From positions 1 to 64,000 of the forward strand of contig JBDTSV010000114.1 of the NCBI GenBank assembly GCA_039930985.1: 64,000 bases of DNA, in the 5' to 3' direction. Origin of the DNA: CADEED01 sp039930985 (GTDB lineage Bacteria; Pseudomonadota; Gammaproteobacteria; Steroidobacterales; Steroidobacteraceae). The translations under genes were made by a program, and so were the position numbers. Positions 33,053-42,027 of this stretch are shown here, in pieces; positions within the stretch are counted from its first letter, which is position 1; each line of letters opens with the position of its first letter. A model generated the notes under the pieces. That model saw only the letters and a list, made by a program, of their open reading frames with translations, was not told the origin of the DNA and made no database searches.

Positions 33053-33538
33053 TCAGCCGCGGCGTCGGGTCCAGATCGCAGTCCTGATGTGCGGTGTCTT
33101 GCCGTCGATGTGACCAACGATGGTCTCGGTCATCGACTTGCCGTCATCCGAGAGCGACCAGATGCGCGTGTGGCTCGGATGACCGGCAAGGGCGCCGCCC
33201 ATGACAAGCGTCCTGCGGTTCGGCATGGCGAAAGTCACGAGATCGAGCTCGTACGAGTCCGGGACAGACACGAGGCTGCCGTCTGGCTTGAAAGTCGAGC
33301 TGCTGCCGACGTGAATGAGCTGGCCGTCACGCGTGACGATGTCGAAGGACAGCGAATATCGGTCGCCGCCAGCTTCGGCAAACACCATGGTGACGCTCGC
33401 GGGCGGATCGGCCTGCTCGAGTTTTGAGACGTCGACGTTCCAGGTTCCGAGAAGAAGATGCTTTTCGCCTGCGAAGGCCGGCGTGATCGCGCTGATCAGC
33501 ATCAAGAGAATGGAGGCAGGGATGGAGCTTCTACCCAT
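33053..33538 (-). CDS. Exported protein, lipocalin-like, unknown
   Basis: 161 aa with a signal peptide (ASILLMLISAITPAFAGE). The mature part begins LLLGTWNVDVSKLEQ and is rich in predicted beta strands (SSTFKPDGSLVSVPDSYELD; TRIWSLSDDGKSMTETIVG), the pattern of small calycin/lipocalin-like domains that measure about 130 residues. An AAGGAG ribosome site seven bases before the ATG supports the start. Convergent with the AI-2E gene. No partner suggests a function. Confidence 0.7.
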   Translation of the reverse strand: MGRSSIPASILLMLISAITPAFAGEKHLLLGTWNVDVSKLEQADPPASVTMVFAEAGGDRYSLSFDIVTRDGQLIHVGSSSTFKPDGSLVSVPDSYELDLVTFAMPNRRTLVMGGALAGHPSHTRIWSLSDDGKSMTETIVGHIDGKTPHIRTAIWTRRRG

Positions 33539-33600
33539 GACGACAACTCCTTACTACAGATGTCGCCTACTCTACTACACATGTTCATTTTGAGCATCGA

Positions 33601-34059
33601 TCAACTCCGATACGGACCTTTGGTCTCGCCCCACCCCCACTTGGGCATGGGCGCATCGTGTTCGACGGTGACACCCGGCTGCGAATTGATCACCGCGAGC
33701 CGCGAGCCCCACTCGAGATAGCCGACCAGCGCGGAGCGGAATTCCGGATCGTCGGGCATGGCGAGCTCATCCGCGGTCTCGAGCAGCAGGCTCACCCAGC
33801 GACGGCGCTTCTCCTGATCCAGGTGGCGATCGAGATGCTGCTGAATCATGTGCGGATGACCGCCGTGAAGCCGCGAATAGTCCTCTGGGCCGCCGAGCAC
33901 TTCGGCCAGGAAGGCCGCCACGTGCGCGGGATGGTCTTTGCCCATGTGCGCAAATACAGGTGCGAGCAAGGCGTCGGACTGTACGTGTTGATAAAACCGT
34001 ATGGTCAGGCGATTCAGCGCGTCGATGCCGCCCAGCCATTCGTACAGCGTCGGATTCAT
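33601..34059 (-). CDS. Truncated haemoglobin-like globin (group II-like)
   Basis: 152 aa. A short globin pattern is visible: TLYEWLGGIDALNRLTIRFY at the N-terminus, VFAHMGKDHPAHVAAFLAEV, then GGPEDYSRLHGGHPHMIQQH with the proximal-His region, and RRWVSLLLETADEL. Members bind haem and handle oxygen, NO or peroxide. A C-terminal extension of ~25 residues (PMPKWGWGETKGPYRS) is longer than the classic fold. ATG at 34059 begins the domain. Divergent from uvrD across 121 bp. Confidence 0.83.
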   Translation of the reverse strand: MNPTLYEWLGGIDALNRLTIRFYQHVQSDALLAPVFAHMGKDHPAHVAAFLAEVLGGPEDYSRLHGGHPHMIQQHLDRHLDQEKRRRWVSLLLETADELAMPDDPEFRSALVGYLEWGSRLAVINSQPGVTVEHDAPMPKWGWGETKGPYRS

Positions 34060-34140
34060 GGATGTGGTTTCCAATTTCGGGCCTCCGCGCGAGATTGTGC
34101 ACGCCTGCGTCAAGTTCAAGTAGCGCCTGGTGAAGAAGAA

Positions 34141-34169
34141 TTGGGCCGAGCCCCCGCCTTCGATATGAT
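34141..34169 (+). promoter_or_regulatory. Sigma-70 type promoter of uvrD
   Basis: TTGGGC at 34141-34146, a spacer of exactly 17 bases, and TATGAT at 34164-34169. Transcription would begin near 34176, leaving only about five bases before the uvrD ATG at 34181, too few for a Shine-Dalgarno site. Confidence 0.65.
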
Positions 34170-34180
34170 TCGCGCCCTCC

Positions 34181-36352
34181 ATGGACCTCTCACCCATTCT
34201 CGACTCGCTGAACGACGCGCAGCGCGCCGCCGTCACCGCTCCCGTTGGCCCCGTGCTGGTACTCGCCGGCGCGGGTTCGGGCAAGACGCGCGTGCTCACG
34301 CATCGCATCGCCTGGGTCATCCAGACCGAGGGCGCCTCACCGCACTCGATCCTGGCGGTCACCTTCACCAACAAGGCCGCGCACGAAATGCGCGGGCGCA
34401 TCGAGAAGTTGTTAGGCATTCCCGGCAGCAGCATGTGGGTGGGCACGTTCCACGGCATCGCGCACCGGCTGCTGCGCCTGCACTGGCGCGACGTGAACCT
34501 GCCGCAGAGCTTCCAGATTCTCGACGGCGAAGATCAGCTGCGACTGATCAAGAAAATCGTGAAGGCAATGGAACTCGACGAAGCGCGCTGGGTGCCGCGC
34601 GAGATCCAGTACTTCATCAACCACAACAAGGATGAAGGGCATCGGCCGCCGACGCTGAAGGATGGCAACGATCCGACGCGGCGCCAGCTCATCAAGCTCT
34701 ATACGGAATACGAAGCGCAATGCCAGCGCGCGGGCGTGGTCGATTTCGCGGAGCTGCTGCTGCGCGCGTATGAGCTGTGGCTCAAGAATCCCCAGATCCT
34801 CCAGCACTACCAGCACCGTTTCCGGCACGTGCTCATCGACGAGTTTCAGGACACGAACGCGATCCAGTACGCATGGTCGCTGCTGGTTGCCGGGCAGGCC
34901 GGAGCGCCGTTCGTGGTGGGTGATGACGACCAGTCCATCTACCGCTGGCGCGGCGCGCGCGTGGAAAACCTCACGCGTTTTTCCAAGGACTACCCGGCGG
35001 CGAAGCTGTTCCGTCTGGAACAGAACTACCGCTCCACGGGCAACATACTGAAGGCCGCGAACGCGCTGATTTCGAACAACACCGGCCGGCTCGGCAAGAA
35101 CCTCTGGACGCAAGGTGCGGACGGCGAGCGCATCAAGCTCTACGCGGCCTTCAACGAGCGCGACGAGGCCGAGTTCGTCATGCATCGCATCCGCGACTGG
35201 ATGAACCAGGGCGGCGCGCGGCGCGACGTGGCGATCCTGTATCGCTCCAACGCGCAGTCGCGAGTGTTCGAAGAAATCTTCATGTCGGCGCGCATTCCGT
35301 ACAAGGTATATGGCGGCCTGCGATTCTTCGAGCGTGCGGAAATCAAGGATGCGCTGGCGTACCTGCGCATCATCACGAACCACGCCGACGATGCCTCGTT
35401 CGAGCGCGTGGTGAATCTGCCGACTCGCGGCATCGGTGCGCGGTCGCTGGACGTGGTGCGCGAGCAAGCCAAGGCCATGACCCTCTCGCTCTGGGATGCG
35501 GCGATGCTCTCGGTGGCGAACGGCACGCTGGGGCCGAAGGCCGAGGCGGCGGTGGCTGGATTCCTGAAGCTGGTCGAGCAACTGGGGCGCGACATCGCCG
35601 GCCTGGAGTTGCACGAACAGGTTGATCACGTGATCAACAATTCCGGGCTCGTCGAACATCACAAGAAAGAGAAGGCGAGCGATCGCGGCGAAGCGCGCGT
35701 CGAAAACCTGAACGAATTGGTATCGGCCGCGCGCGGCTTCGAGCCGGATGGTTTGAACACGGACGATGAGGCGCTGCCGCCGCTCGATGCATTCCTTTCG
35801 CACGCGGTGCTGGAATCCGGCGAGGGGCAGGCCGAGGCCTGGGAGGATTGCGTGCAGATGATGACGCTGCACACCGCCAAGGGCCTCGAATTCCCGGTGG
35901 TGTTCCTCTGCGGCCTGGAAGACGGACTGTTCCCGCATCAGCGTTCGCTGAACGACGCGGAAGGATTGGAAGAAGAACGCCGCCTCTGCTACGTGGGCAC
36001 CACGCGCGCGATGAAGCAGCTGTTCATGACGTACGCCGACCAGCGCCGCCTGCACGGCCAGGACAACTACGGAACGCCGTCGCGGTTCATTTCGGAAATC
36101 CCCGAGGATCTGATCGAAGAGGTTCGGCCGCGTATCCAGATCTCGCGCCCCGTGGCCGCCGGACGGTTCCGCGCGCCGGTGGACGAGCTGGCGCCGGGCG
36201 TGAAGCTGGGCGCGCGCGTGCGGCACAAGAAGTTCGGCGAAGGCGTGATCCTGAAAGTGGAAGGCCAGGGGCCGCAGGCGAACATCCAGGTGAACTTCGC
36301 CTCGTTAGGCGTCAAGATCATGATGCTGGAATATCTCGAGGTGGTTAGATGA
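34181..36352 (+). CDS. uvrD: DNA helicase II (UvrD)
   Basis: 723-aa superfamily 1A 3'-5' DNA helicase used in nucleotide excision repair and mismatch repair. Helicase motifs are in order: NDAQRAAV (Q-motif), VLAGAGSGKTRVLTHR (Walker A), AVTFTNKAAHEM (Ia), VLIDEFQDTNAIQY (Walker B), VVGDDDQSIYRWRGA (III), LEQNYRSTGNIL (IV), MTLHTAKGLEFPVVF (V) and EERRLCYVGTTRA (VI). A C-terminal tudor-like tail (VRHKKFGEGVILKVEGQGPQ) agrees with UvrD. Its stop overlaps the pyrF start by four bases. The transcript is predicted to be nearly leaderless. Confidence 0.96.
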   Translation: MDLSPILDSLNDAQRAAVTAPVGPVLVLAGAGSGKTRVLTHRIAWVIQTEGASPHSILAVTFTNKAAHEMRGRIEKLLGIPGSSMWVGTFHGIAHRLLRLHWRDVNLPQSFQILDGEDQLRLIKKIVKAMELDEARWVPREIQYFINHNKDEGHRPPTLKDGNDPTRRQLIKLYTEYEAQCQRAGVVDFAELLLRAYELWLKNPQILQHYQHRFRHVLIDEFQDTNAIQYAWSLLVAGQAGAPFVVGDDDQSIYRWRGARVENLTRFSKDYPAAKLFRLEQNYRSTGNILKAANALISNNTGRLGKNLWTQGADGERIKLYAAFNERDEAEFVMHRIRDWMNQGGARRDVAILYRSNAQSRVFEEIFMSARIPYKVYGGLRFFERAEIKDALAYLRIITNHADDASFERVVNLPTRGIGARSLDVVREQAKAMTLSLWDAAMLSVANGTLGPKAEAAVAGFLKLVEQLGRDIAGLELHEQVDHVINNSGLVEHHKKEKASDRGEARVENLNELVSAARGFEPDGLNTDDEALPPLDAFLSHAVLESGEGQAEAWEDCVQMMTLHTAKGLEFPVVFLCGLEDGLFPHQRSLNDAEGLEEERRLCYVGTTRAMKQLFMTYADQRRLHGQDNYGTPSRFISEIPEDLIEEVRPRIQISRPVAAGRFRAPVDELAPGVKLGARVRHKKFGEGVILKVEGQGPQANIQVNFASLGVKIMMLEYLEVVR

Positions 36353-37164
36353 ACTTTGCGGACAAATTGGCCGCGTCCTGGAAGGCCACAAATTCGCTGG
36401 TGTGCGTCGGGCTCGATCCGGAGCCGAAAAAGTTTCCGGACCAGTTTCGCGATGCGCCGGGCGGAATCTTTCAGTTCAACCGCGCCATCGTCGACGCCAC
36501 GCGCGACCTGGTGTGCGCGTACAAGCCGCAGTTCGCGCACTACGCGGCGCATGCGGCCGAGAATCAGCTCGAACACACCATCGACTACATCAAGTCGACC
36601 TGCCCGAATGCCATCGTCATCCTCGATGCCAAGCGCGGCGACATGGGAAACACGGCCGAGCACTACGCGCTGGAAGCATTCGAGCGCTACGACGCCGATG
36701 CGCTCACCGTGAACCCCTATCTAGGCAGCGACTCGGTCGAGCCCTATCTCAAGCACGCGGACCGGGGCGTGATCATTCTTTGCCGGACGAGCAATCCGGG
36801 CGCGAAAGACTTCCAGGATCTCGACGTCGGTGGTGGTCGGCGGCTGTTTCAGTATGTCGCCGAACATGTGGCGACGAAATGGAATTCGAATGGCAATTGC
36901 ATGCTGGTCGCGGGGGCTACCTACCCGGAGGACCTGGCCGATATCCGCTCGCGTGTTGGCGACATGCCCTTGCTGGTGCCGGGCGTCGGCGCGCAGGGCG
37001 GTGATGTGGCGAAAGTCATGAAGGCAGGCAAGACGGCGGCGGGAACCGGTCTGGTGATCAGCTCGTCACGCGCGATTCTCTACGCAAGCTCGGGCGAAAA
37101 CTTCGCTGAGGCCGCGCGCAAGGCGACGCAGGACTTGCGCGACAGCATCAACGCGCACCGCTAG
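36349..37164 (+). CDS. pyrF: Orotidine-5'-phosphate decarboxylase (type 2)
   Basis: 271-aa TIM-barrel enzyme of the pyrimidine pathway converting OMP to UMP. The active-site run IVILDAKRGDMGNTAEHYA carries the Asp-Lys-x-x-Asp catalytic set, here in the longer type 2 form. LVPGVGAQGGDV is the phosphate-binding loop. Length fits the type 2 subfamily (~270 aa rather than ~230). ATG overlaps the uvrD stop (ATGA), so translation is coupled. Its stop abuts the stop of the convergent exported protein gene with no base between. Confidence 0.95.
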   Translation: MNFADKLAASWKATNSLVCVGLDPEPKKFPDQFRDAPGGIFQFNRAIVDATRDLVCAYKPQFAHYAAHAAENQLEHTIDYIKSTCPNAIVILDAKRGDMGNTAEHYALEAFERYDADALTVNPYLGSDSVEPYLKHADRGVIILCRTSNPGAKDFQDLDVGGGRRLFQYVAEHVATKWNSNGNCMLVAGATYPEDLADIRSRVGDMPLLVPGVGAQGGDVAKVMKAGKTAAGTGLVISSSRAILYASSGENFAEAARKATQDLRDSINAHR

Positions 37165-37572
37165 TTAGGGGCCCCAGCGGAATACGGGCGGCGGCACCAC
37201 GTCGGGCGGCCCGGGCGGCGGGGCCTTGAGGTCTGGCACGAGGATGCGCCAGCTTTGCAGCGGATGAGCCAATGCCCAGAACGGCGCCATGATGGCAACC
37301 GGGACGGGCCTGTCAGACTTGGATGGCAGCATGCGGTTGGCCTCGACCACCACGGTGTTCTGGTCGGCGTCGGGCGCACCAATCGCCTCGCGAAATTCAT
37401 TCGGCATCATGTATCTGCGCACGTCGCCAATGCGCAGATTGAGTGGCTTGGCGGGCTGGGATTTCGGCGCCACGGCCGCGGCAGACTTGGCAGATGCATT
37501 ACCGGCAGGCTCCGCGGCTTCCGCCGCGGCGCTCAGCAAGATTGCGAACCCAACGCCGACGAGATGGTTCAT
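37165..37572 (-). CDS. Exported Pro-rich protein, unknown
   Basis: 135 aa beginning MNHLVGVGFAILLSAAAEAA, a signal peptide, followed by a low-complexity Ala/Ser/Lys segment and a ~75-residue unit with NLRIGDVRRYMMPNEFREAI, ending in a proline-rich tail (LKAPPPGPPDVVPPP). I do not recognise the family. The ATG at 37572 is preferred over a TTG/GTG extension upstream because of a GGAG ribosome site six bases before it and the signal peptide beginning there. Confidence 0.65.
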   Translation of the reverse strand: MNHLVGVGFAILLSAAAEAAEPAGNASAKSAAAVAPKSQPAKPLNLRIGDVRRYMMPNEFREAIGAPDADQNTVVVEANRMLPSKSDRPVPVAIMAPFWALAHPLQSWRILVPDLKAPPPGPPDVVPPPVFRWGP

Positions 37573-37621
37573 GGTCGCTCCATCTACTCCGACCCCGTCG
37601 CGCAAATTTAGTTCTGCTTCG

Positions 37622-37662
37622 AGGTCCGGCCCCTTTTGCTAGCAAATGGGGAGTGTCCCCAT
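37622..37662 (-). repeat. REP-like 41-bp repeat, copy 2
   Basis: Same element as at 14671, with two substitutions (AGGTCCGG at the left end and GCTAGC in the middle). It carries the GGGGAGTGTCCCC hairpin and touches the stop codon of the rhomboid gene (37664-37662). Confidence 0.85.
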
Positions 37663-39143
37663 TATTCGCGCATGAGGGTGTCGAGCTGGTTCAGGGTTAT
37701 TCCCAGCCGCCGGTCCGCGGACAAGGCCCGACCTTCGTCAGACAAGTCGCCGGTTTCCAACGCGAGGACTCGCAGCGCCAGGGATTCCTCGCGCGCCTTC
37801 AGATATTCGCGCATCGCCGCCTGCACGCGCGCCGGGCGCGAGCCGTCCTGCGTCAAAGTGGCCGATTGCAGCAGCGGTTTTGATGCGTTGCGCCAGGGGA
37901 TCAGCACCTCGTCGCGCAGGCGCTTGGCGACTTCGAGGCGATTGACGCGCACATTCGGCTGGTACGTGAGGATGTCGGTCTGCTTGCGCACCAGCGCAGC
38001 TTCGATGGGACCGAAGTTCTCGATATCGCGTTCGAACCTGAGGCCGGCGGCGTGAGTGCCGGTTCCCGCGACCAGCGGCTGCGCCAGCCACATCAACGGC
38101 AACCCGATGGCGAGCGCCGCGATCACGAGCCTCGCGGGCTGCGCCACCGCGCGCGCCTCCGGTGAAAACGGTCGCGCGAGAATCATGCCCGCGGCAAAGC
38201 CGGCTAACAACCCGCCCACGTGGCAGGCGTTGTCGATGAGTGGGTGCGCCCAGCCGATCACCAGCGAGTACAGGCAGAACAGCAGCGCGCTGCTGCTGAT
38301 GCTCTTGAGCATGCTGGGCGGAATGTCTTCGCGGCGAATGGCGAGGAATGCGAGCAAGGCACCGTACACGCCGAAGATAGCGCCCGACGCGCCGGCGCTG
38401 TTGCGCAGCGGATCCCACCAGCCGCTGGCGACACTGCCGGAGATCGCGGCCAACAGGTAGATCACGCCGAATCGCGTGCTGCCGTAGAGCCGTTCGACCA
38501 GCGCGCCGCCCTGGTACAGCGCGTACATGTTCAACGCGATGTGGATGAGCCCGAAGTGAAGGAACGCGGAGGTGAGCAGCCGCCATTCCTGTCCGGTCCA
38601 CGTCAGCGGACCGAAGTTGGAGCCAAACTTGATGTGGATGGCGGCGTTCGGATTCATGAGGTCGGCGCCCGCGAACAGCATGGCGATGAAGACCGCGACG
38701 TTGATGGCGATGATCGCGGGCGTGACGTAGCTGCGCGCACCGAGCACCGACATGGCCTTGGCAAAGCGATCGTGATGCTCCTGGTCGGCCAGGAATTCGG
38801 GCGTTTTCTCCTGGGGCAGCAGCGCCCAGAGGCTCTCGGCGTCCTCGCGCGATGTTGTCCAGACGATGATGTAGTGCTGGCCGTCGCGCGTGCGAATCAG
38901 GAATGCGTTGCTGGCGGCGTTGTAGTCGACGTTGGCGACGTCGGCCAGCGCGATCCTCGGCGGCCCGCCGATGTGCAAGCCGGTGCGTTTGCCTTCGAAA
39001 GTGAGAACGTTCGCGTCGACCAACAGCCTGCCCTCGCCGGTGAGGCTGTAGGTGTTGTTGAGGGGTTGATCGGAGCGCGCCGGCTGGCCGGTGCTGAAGT
39101 GCACGCGGTATTCGCGCGTGGCGCGTGGTTCAGGGGTATTCAA
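37662..39143 (-). CDS. Rhomboid family intramembrane serine protease with N-terminal PH-like domain
   Basis: 493 aa, much longer than GlpG (~276). Residues ~1-130 form a soluble beta-rich domain (LLVDANVLTFEGKRTGLHIG; ALADVANVDYNAASNAFLIR), similar in layout to a PH/GRAM fold. The rhomboid core (~160-345) has LTSAFLHFGLIHIALNMYAL, the catalytic-serine motif SAGASGAIFGVYGA and the catalytic His in NACHVGGLLAG. A ~150-residue soluble C-terminal helical region follows. It cleaves membrane proteins within the bilayer. Divergent from trkA with a gap of 40 bp, so the two promoters overlap. Confidence 0.9.
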   Translation of the reverse strand: MNTPEPRATREYRVHFSTGQPARSDQPLNNTYSLTGEGRLLVDANVLTFEGKRTGLHIGGPPRIALADVANVDYNAASNAFLIRTRDGQHYIIVWTTSREDAESLWALLPQEKTPEFLADQEHHDRFAKAMSVLGARSYVTPAIIAINVAVFIAMLFAGADLMNPNAAIHIKFGSNFGPLTWTGQEWRLLTSAFLHFGLIHIALNMYALYQGGALVERLYGSTRFGVIYLLAAISGSVASGWWDPLRNSAGASGAIFGVYGALLAFLAIRREDIPPSMLKSISSSALLFCLYSLVIGWAHPLIDNACHVGGLLAGFAAGMILARPFSPEARAVAQPARLVIAALAIGLPLMWLAQPLVAGTGTHAAGLRFERDIENFGPIEAALVRKQTDILTYQPNVRVNRLEVAKRLRDEVLIPWRNASKPLLQSATLTQDGSRPARVQAAMREYLKAREESLALRVLALETGDLSDEGRALSADRRLGITLNQLDTLMRE

Positions 39144-39168
39144 GCGGTTTTCTCGGGTGCGGTGCGGC

Positions 39169-39174
39169 TACAAT
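39169..39174 (+). promoter_or_regulatory. -10 box of trkA, nearly leaderless transcript
   Basis: TACAAT is separated by nine bases from the trkA ATG at 39184, so +1 would lie within about 0-3 bases of the start codon. There is no Shine-Dalgarno sequence in the CCGCCCCC leader. The -35 region would overlap the start of the divergent rhomboid gene. Confidence 0.5.
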
Positions 39175-39183
39175 ACCGCCCCC

Positions 39184-40557
39184 ATGAAGATCGTGATACT
39201 CGGCGCCGGCCAAGTCGGGCGCACCGCGGCATACCACCTGTCGCGCGAAGAATCCAACGAGGTTACGGTCGTCGATACCAACGAAGAAATCCTGCGCGAC
39301 CTGCAGGACCGTCTCGACATCCGCACCGTCGCTGGCAACGCCGCCTATCCATCGGTGCTCGAAGCCGCGGGCGCCGCCTCGGCCGACATCGTGGTGGCGC
39401 TGACCTCGAGCGACGAAGTGAACATGATGGCCTGCGAGGTGGCGTACACGCTGTATCGCACGCGCACGAAGATCGCGCGCATCCGCTCGTCTGAATACAC
39501 ACGACATCCAAAGTTGTTTGCCGACGAGGCGTTGTCGGTGGACGTGTGGATCAGCCCGGAGCAGCTGGTCACCGAATACATCGCCGAGCTCATCAAGTTT
39601 CCGGGTGCGCTGCAGGTGCTCGACTTTGCCGACGGACGCGTGCGGCTGGTGGGCATCCGCGCCCGCAAGGGTGGCCTGCTGGTCAGCCAGAAGCTGGCCA
39701 AGCTCAAGGAGCATCACCCGAACACCGAGGCGCGCGTGGTGGCCATCTACCGCGCCGGCCGCAACATCAAGCCGGATGGCGAGGCGGTCATCGAAGAGGG
39801 CGACGAGGTGTTCTTCCTCGCCGCGCGCGACGACATCCGCAAGTTCATGAGCGAGATCCGCAAGGAAGAAGCACCGGCGCGGCGCGTGGTCATCGCCGGT
39901 GGCGGCAACATCGGGTTGTCGCTGGCGCGCAAGCTCGAAGAGCAACACCACGTGAAGCTCATCGAGCGCGACCCGAAGCGCGCGCGGCGAATCTCCGAAC
40001 TCCTGCTCAACACGATCGTGCTGAACGGCGACGCCGCGGACGAAGAGCTGCTCATCGAGGAGAATATCGACAGCTGCGATGTGTTCGCGTCGCTGACGAA
40101 CTCCGAAGAAGCCAACATCCTGTCCGCCATGCTCGCCAAGCGGCTCGGCGCCAGGAAAGTCATGGCGTTGATCAACAAGCCGTCCTACGCCGAACTCATG
40201 GAAAGCGGCAACATCGACATCGCGATTTCACCGCAGACCATCACCATCGGCTCGCTGCTGGCGCACGTGCGGCGCGGCGACGTGGTGCGCGTGCACAGCC
40301 TGCGGCGCGGCGCCGCCGAAGCGCTCGAAGCCGTGGTGCATGGCACCGACAAGACGTCGCGCGTGGTGGGCCGGCGTGTCGGCGACATCCCGCTGCCGGA
40401 TGGAGCGGCCATCGGCGCCGTGGTGCGCGGCGAAACGGTCGTGATCGCGCATCACGACACCCTGATTCAGAACGACGATCACGTGATCGTGTTTCTTTCC
40501 GACCGGCGGCACGTCGAGCAGGTCGAACGCCTGTTCTCCGGGCCCGGCGGGCGCTGA
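39184..40557 (+). CDS. trkA: Trk potassium uptake regulatory subunit TrkA
   Basis: 457-aa peripheral NAD(H)/nucleotide-binding gate subunit of the TrkAH potassium uptake system. Two RCK units are present: MKIVILGAGQVGR with acidic VDTNEEIL, and RRVVIAGGGNIGLSLARKLE with LIERDPKRA. Each is followed by an RCK_C (TrkA_C) domain. Length equals the E. coli protein (458). The start is the ATG at 39184, where the first glycine-rich loop begins. Followed after 21 bp by trkH, then an NhaD-type antiporter gene, which suggests one cation-homeostasis unit. Confidence 0.96.
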   Translation: MKIVILGAGQVGRTAAYHLSREESNEVTVVDTNEEILRDLQDRLDIRTVAGNAAYPSVLEAAGAASADIVVALTSSDEVNMMACEVAYTLYRTRTKIARIRSSEYTRHPKLFADEALSVDVWISPEQLVTEYIAELIKFPGALQVLDFADGRVRLVGIRARKGGLLVSQKLAKLKEHHPNTEARVVAIYRAGRNIKPDGEAVIEEGDEVFFLAARDDIRKFMSEIRKEEAPARRVVIAGGGNIGLSLARKLEEQHHVKLIERDPKRARRISELLLNTIVLNGDAADEELLIEENIDSCDVFASLTNSEEANILSAMLAKRLGARKVMALINKPSYAELMESGNIDIAISPQTITIGSLLAHVRRGDVVRVHSLRRGAAEALEAVVHGTDKTSRVVGRRVGDIPLPDGAAIGAVVRGETVVIAHHDTLIQNDDHVIVFLSDRRHVEQVERLFSGPGGR

Positions 40558-40578
40558 CCGCCGCGGAGTATTGAGGCC

Positions 40579-42027
40579 TTGTTAGCCGTCGCGCATGTAC
40601 TCGGCCTGATGATGGCCTTCTTCGGTTTGCTCTATCTGCTACCGATCGGCTGGTCGCTGGGAGTCCAGGACGGCGCGGTCGTCGACTTCATCGCCGCAGG
40701 GCTCATCAATGCGTTGATCGGGCTTGCGGTGGCGACCGCGACGCGGCGCTGGCGCCGCGAGCTCAAACCCCGCGACGGCTTCCTGCTGGTAACCTCATCG
40801 TGGGTGTTGATGTCGGCTTCGGCCGCCATCCCATTGATGATTGCGCTGCCTGACCTTTCATTCACCGACGCTTATTTCGAGTCGATGTCGGGTTTGACGA
40901 CAACCGGCTCGACCGTGCTCAATCGTCTGGATGCATTGCCGCAGTCAATCAATCTGTGGCGTTGCACGCTGCACTGGATCGGTGGCATCGGCATCATTGT
41001 GCTGGCGGTCGCCGTGCTGCCCTTGTTAGGCGTCGGCGGCATGCAGCTCTATAAAGCCGAGACTCCGGGCCCGGTCAAGGACGAGAAGCTCACGCCGCGC
41101 ATCACCGAAACGGCGAAAGCCCTGTGGTTTGCGTACCTGGCCATTACGGTTGGCGGCGTTATCGCATTGCGCATCGCCGGCATGAGCTGGTTCGATGCGA
41201 TCTGCCATTGTTTCTCGGCAATCGGGCTCGGCGGCTTCGGCACGCACGATCGAAGCATCAGCTATTTCGATTCGGCGGCAATCGAGTTCGTGCTTATCTC
41301 GATCATGGTGCTGGCTTCCCTGAATTTCGCGCGGCATTTCATGGCGTTTCGCACGCTGTCTTTCCGGCCTTACTACCGCGACTCCGAAGGCAAGGCGATA
41401 TTCATCACTCTCAGCATTTCGGTGGTCGTAGTCACCTTCGTGTTGTGGCTCGATCAGCAGTACGCGGGAATCGGTGCTTCTTTCCGCCATGCCGCATTCG
41501 CGGTGATCTCGATCGCGACGACTACCGGTTTCGTCACCGAGGACTATGAGCGCTGGGCCGGTGTCATCGCACCGCTCCTGTTGCTGTTGAGCTGCATCAC
41601 ATGCAGCACCGGATCCACGGGCGGCGGCATCAAGATGTTTCGAACTCTTCTGCTCGCGCGTCACGCGAGTCGGGGACTCAAGCAGTTGGTACACCCCAGT
41701 GCCATCATTCCCATACGCATTGGTGGTCAGCCAGTACCCGATCGAATCGTCTATTCGGTGCTCGCCTTCATCTTCCTGTATTTCATGACCGTCGTAGTCC
41801 TGACGTTCGCGCTGCTCATGACGGACCTCGATCTGGTTTCGTCATTCTCCGCCGTCGTCGCTTCGATCAACAATATGGGCCCGGGCATGGGCAAGATCGG
41901 GCCGTCGTGGAATTACTCCGGACTGACGGACCTTCAGACCTGGATCTGCACGCTGGCGATGCTGTTAGGGCGCCTGGAGATATTCAGCGTCCTGGTGCTG
42001 TTCACTTCAACGTTCTGGCGCAAGTGA
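40579..42027 (+). CDS. trkH: Trk potassium uptake membrane subunit TrkH
   Basis: 482-aa pore subunit of the KtrB/TrkH superfamily. Four selectivity-filter loops are visible, for example SGLTTTGSTVLN, AIGLGGFGTHD, SIATTTGFVTEDY and NNMGPGMGKIGPS. It imports K+ together with TrkA. The start is TTG at 40579 (LLAVAHVLGLMMAFFGLLYL), supported by GGAG ten bases upstream and by the usual N-terminal span at this point; no ATG precedes the first span. The last codons overlap the nhaD start (GTGA). Confidence 0.95.
   Translation: MLAVAHVLGLMMAFFGLLYLLPIGWSLGVQDGAVVDFIAAGLINALIGLAVATATRRWRRELKPRDGFLLVTSSWVLMSASAAIPLMIALPDLSFTDAYFESMSGLTTTGSTVLNRLDALPQSINLWRCTLHWIGGIGIIVLAVAVLPLLGVGGMQLYKAETPGPVKDEKLTPRITETAKALWFAYLAITVGGVIALRIAGMSWFDAICHCFSAIGLGGFGTHDRSISYFDSAAIEFVLISIMVLASLNFARHFMAFRTLSFRPYYRDSEGKAIFITLSISVVVVTFVLWLDQQYAGIGASFRHAAFAVISIATTTGFVTEDYERWAGVIAPLLLLLSCITCSTGSTGGGIKMFRTLLLARHASRGLKQLVHPSAIIPIRIGGQPVPDRIVYSVLAFIFLYFMTVVVLTFALLMTDLDLVSSFSAVVASINNMGPGMGKIGPSWNYSGLTDLQTWICTLAMLLGRLEIFSVLVLFTSTFWRK

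Noticed and set aside
34181..36352. Rep or PcrA instead of UvrD
   Set aside because: The tudor-like C-terminal tail and length of 723 aa fit UvrD in gammaproteobacteria better.
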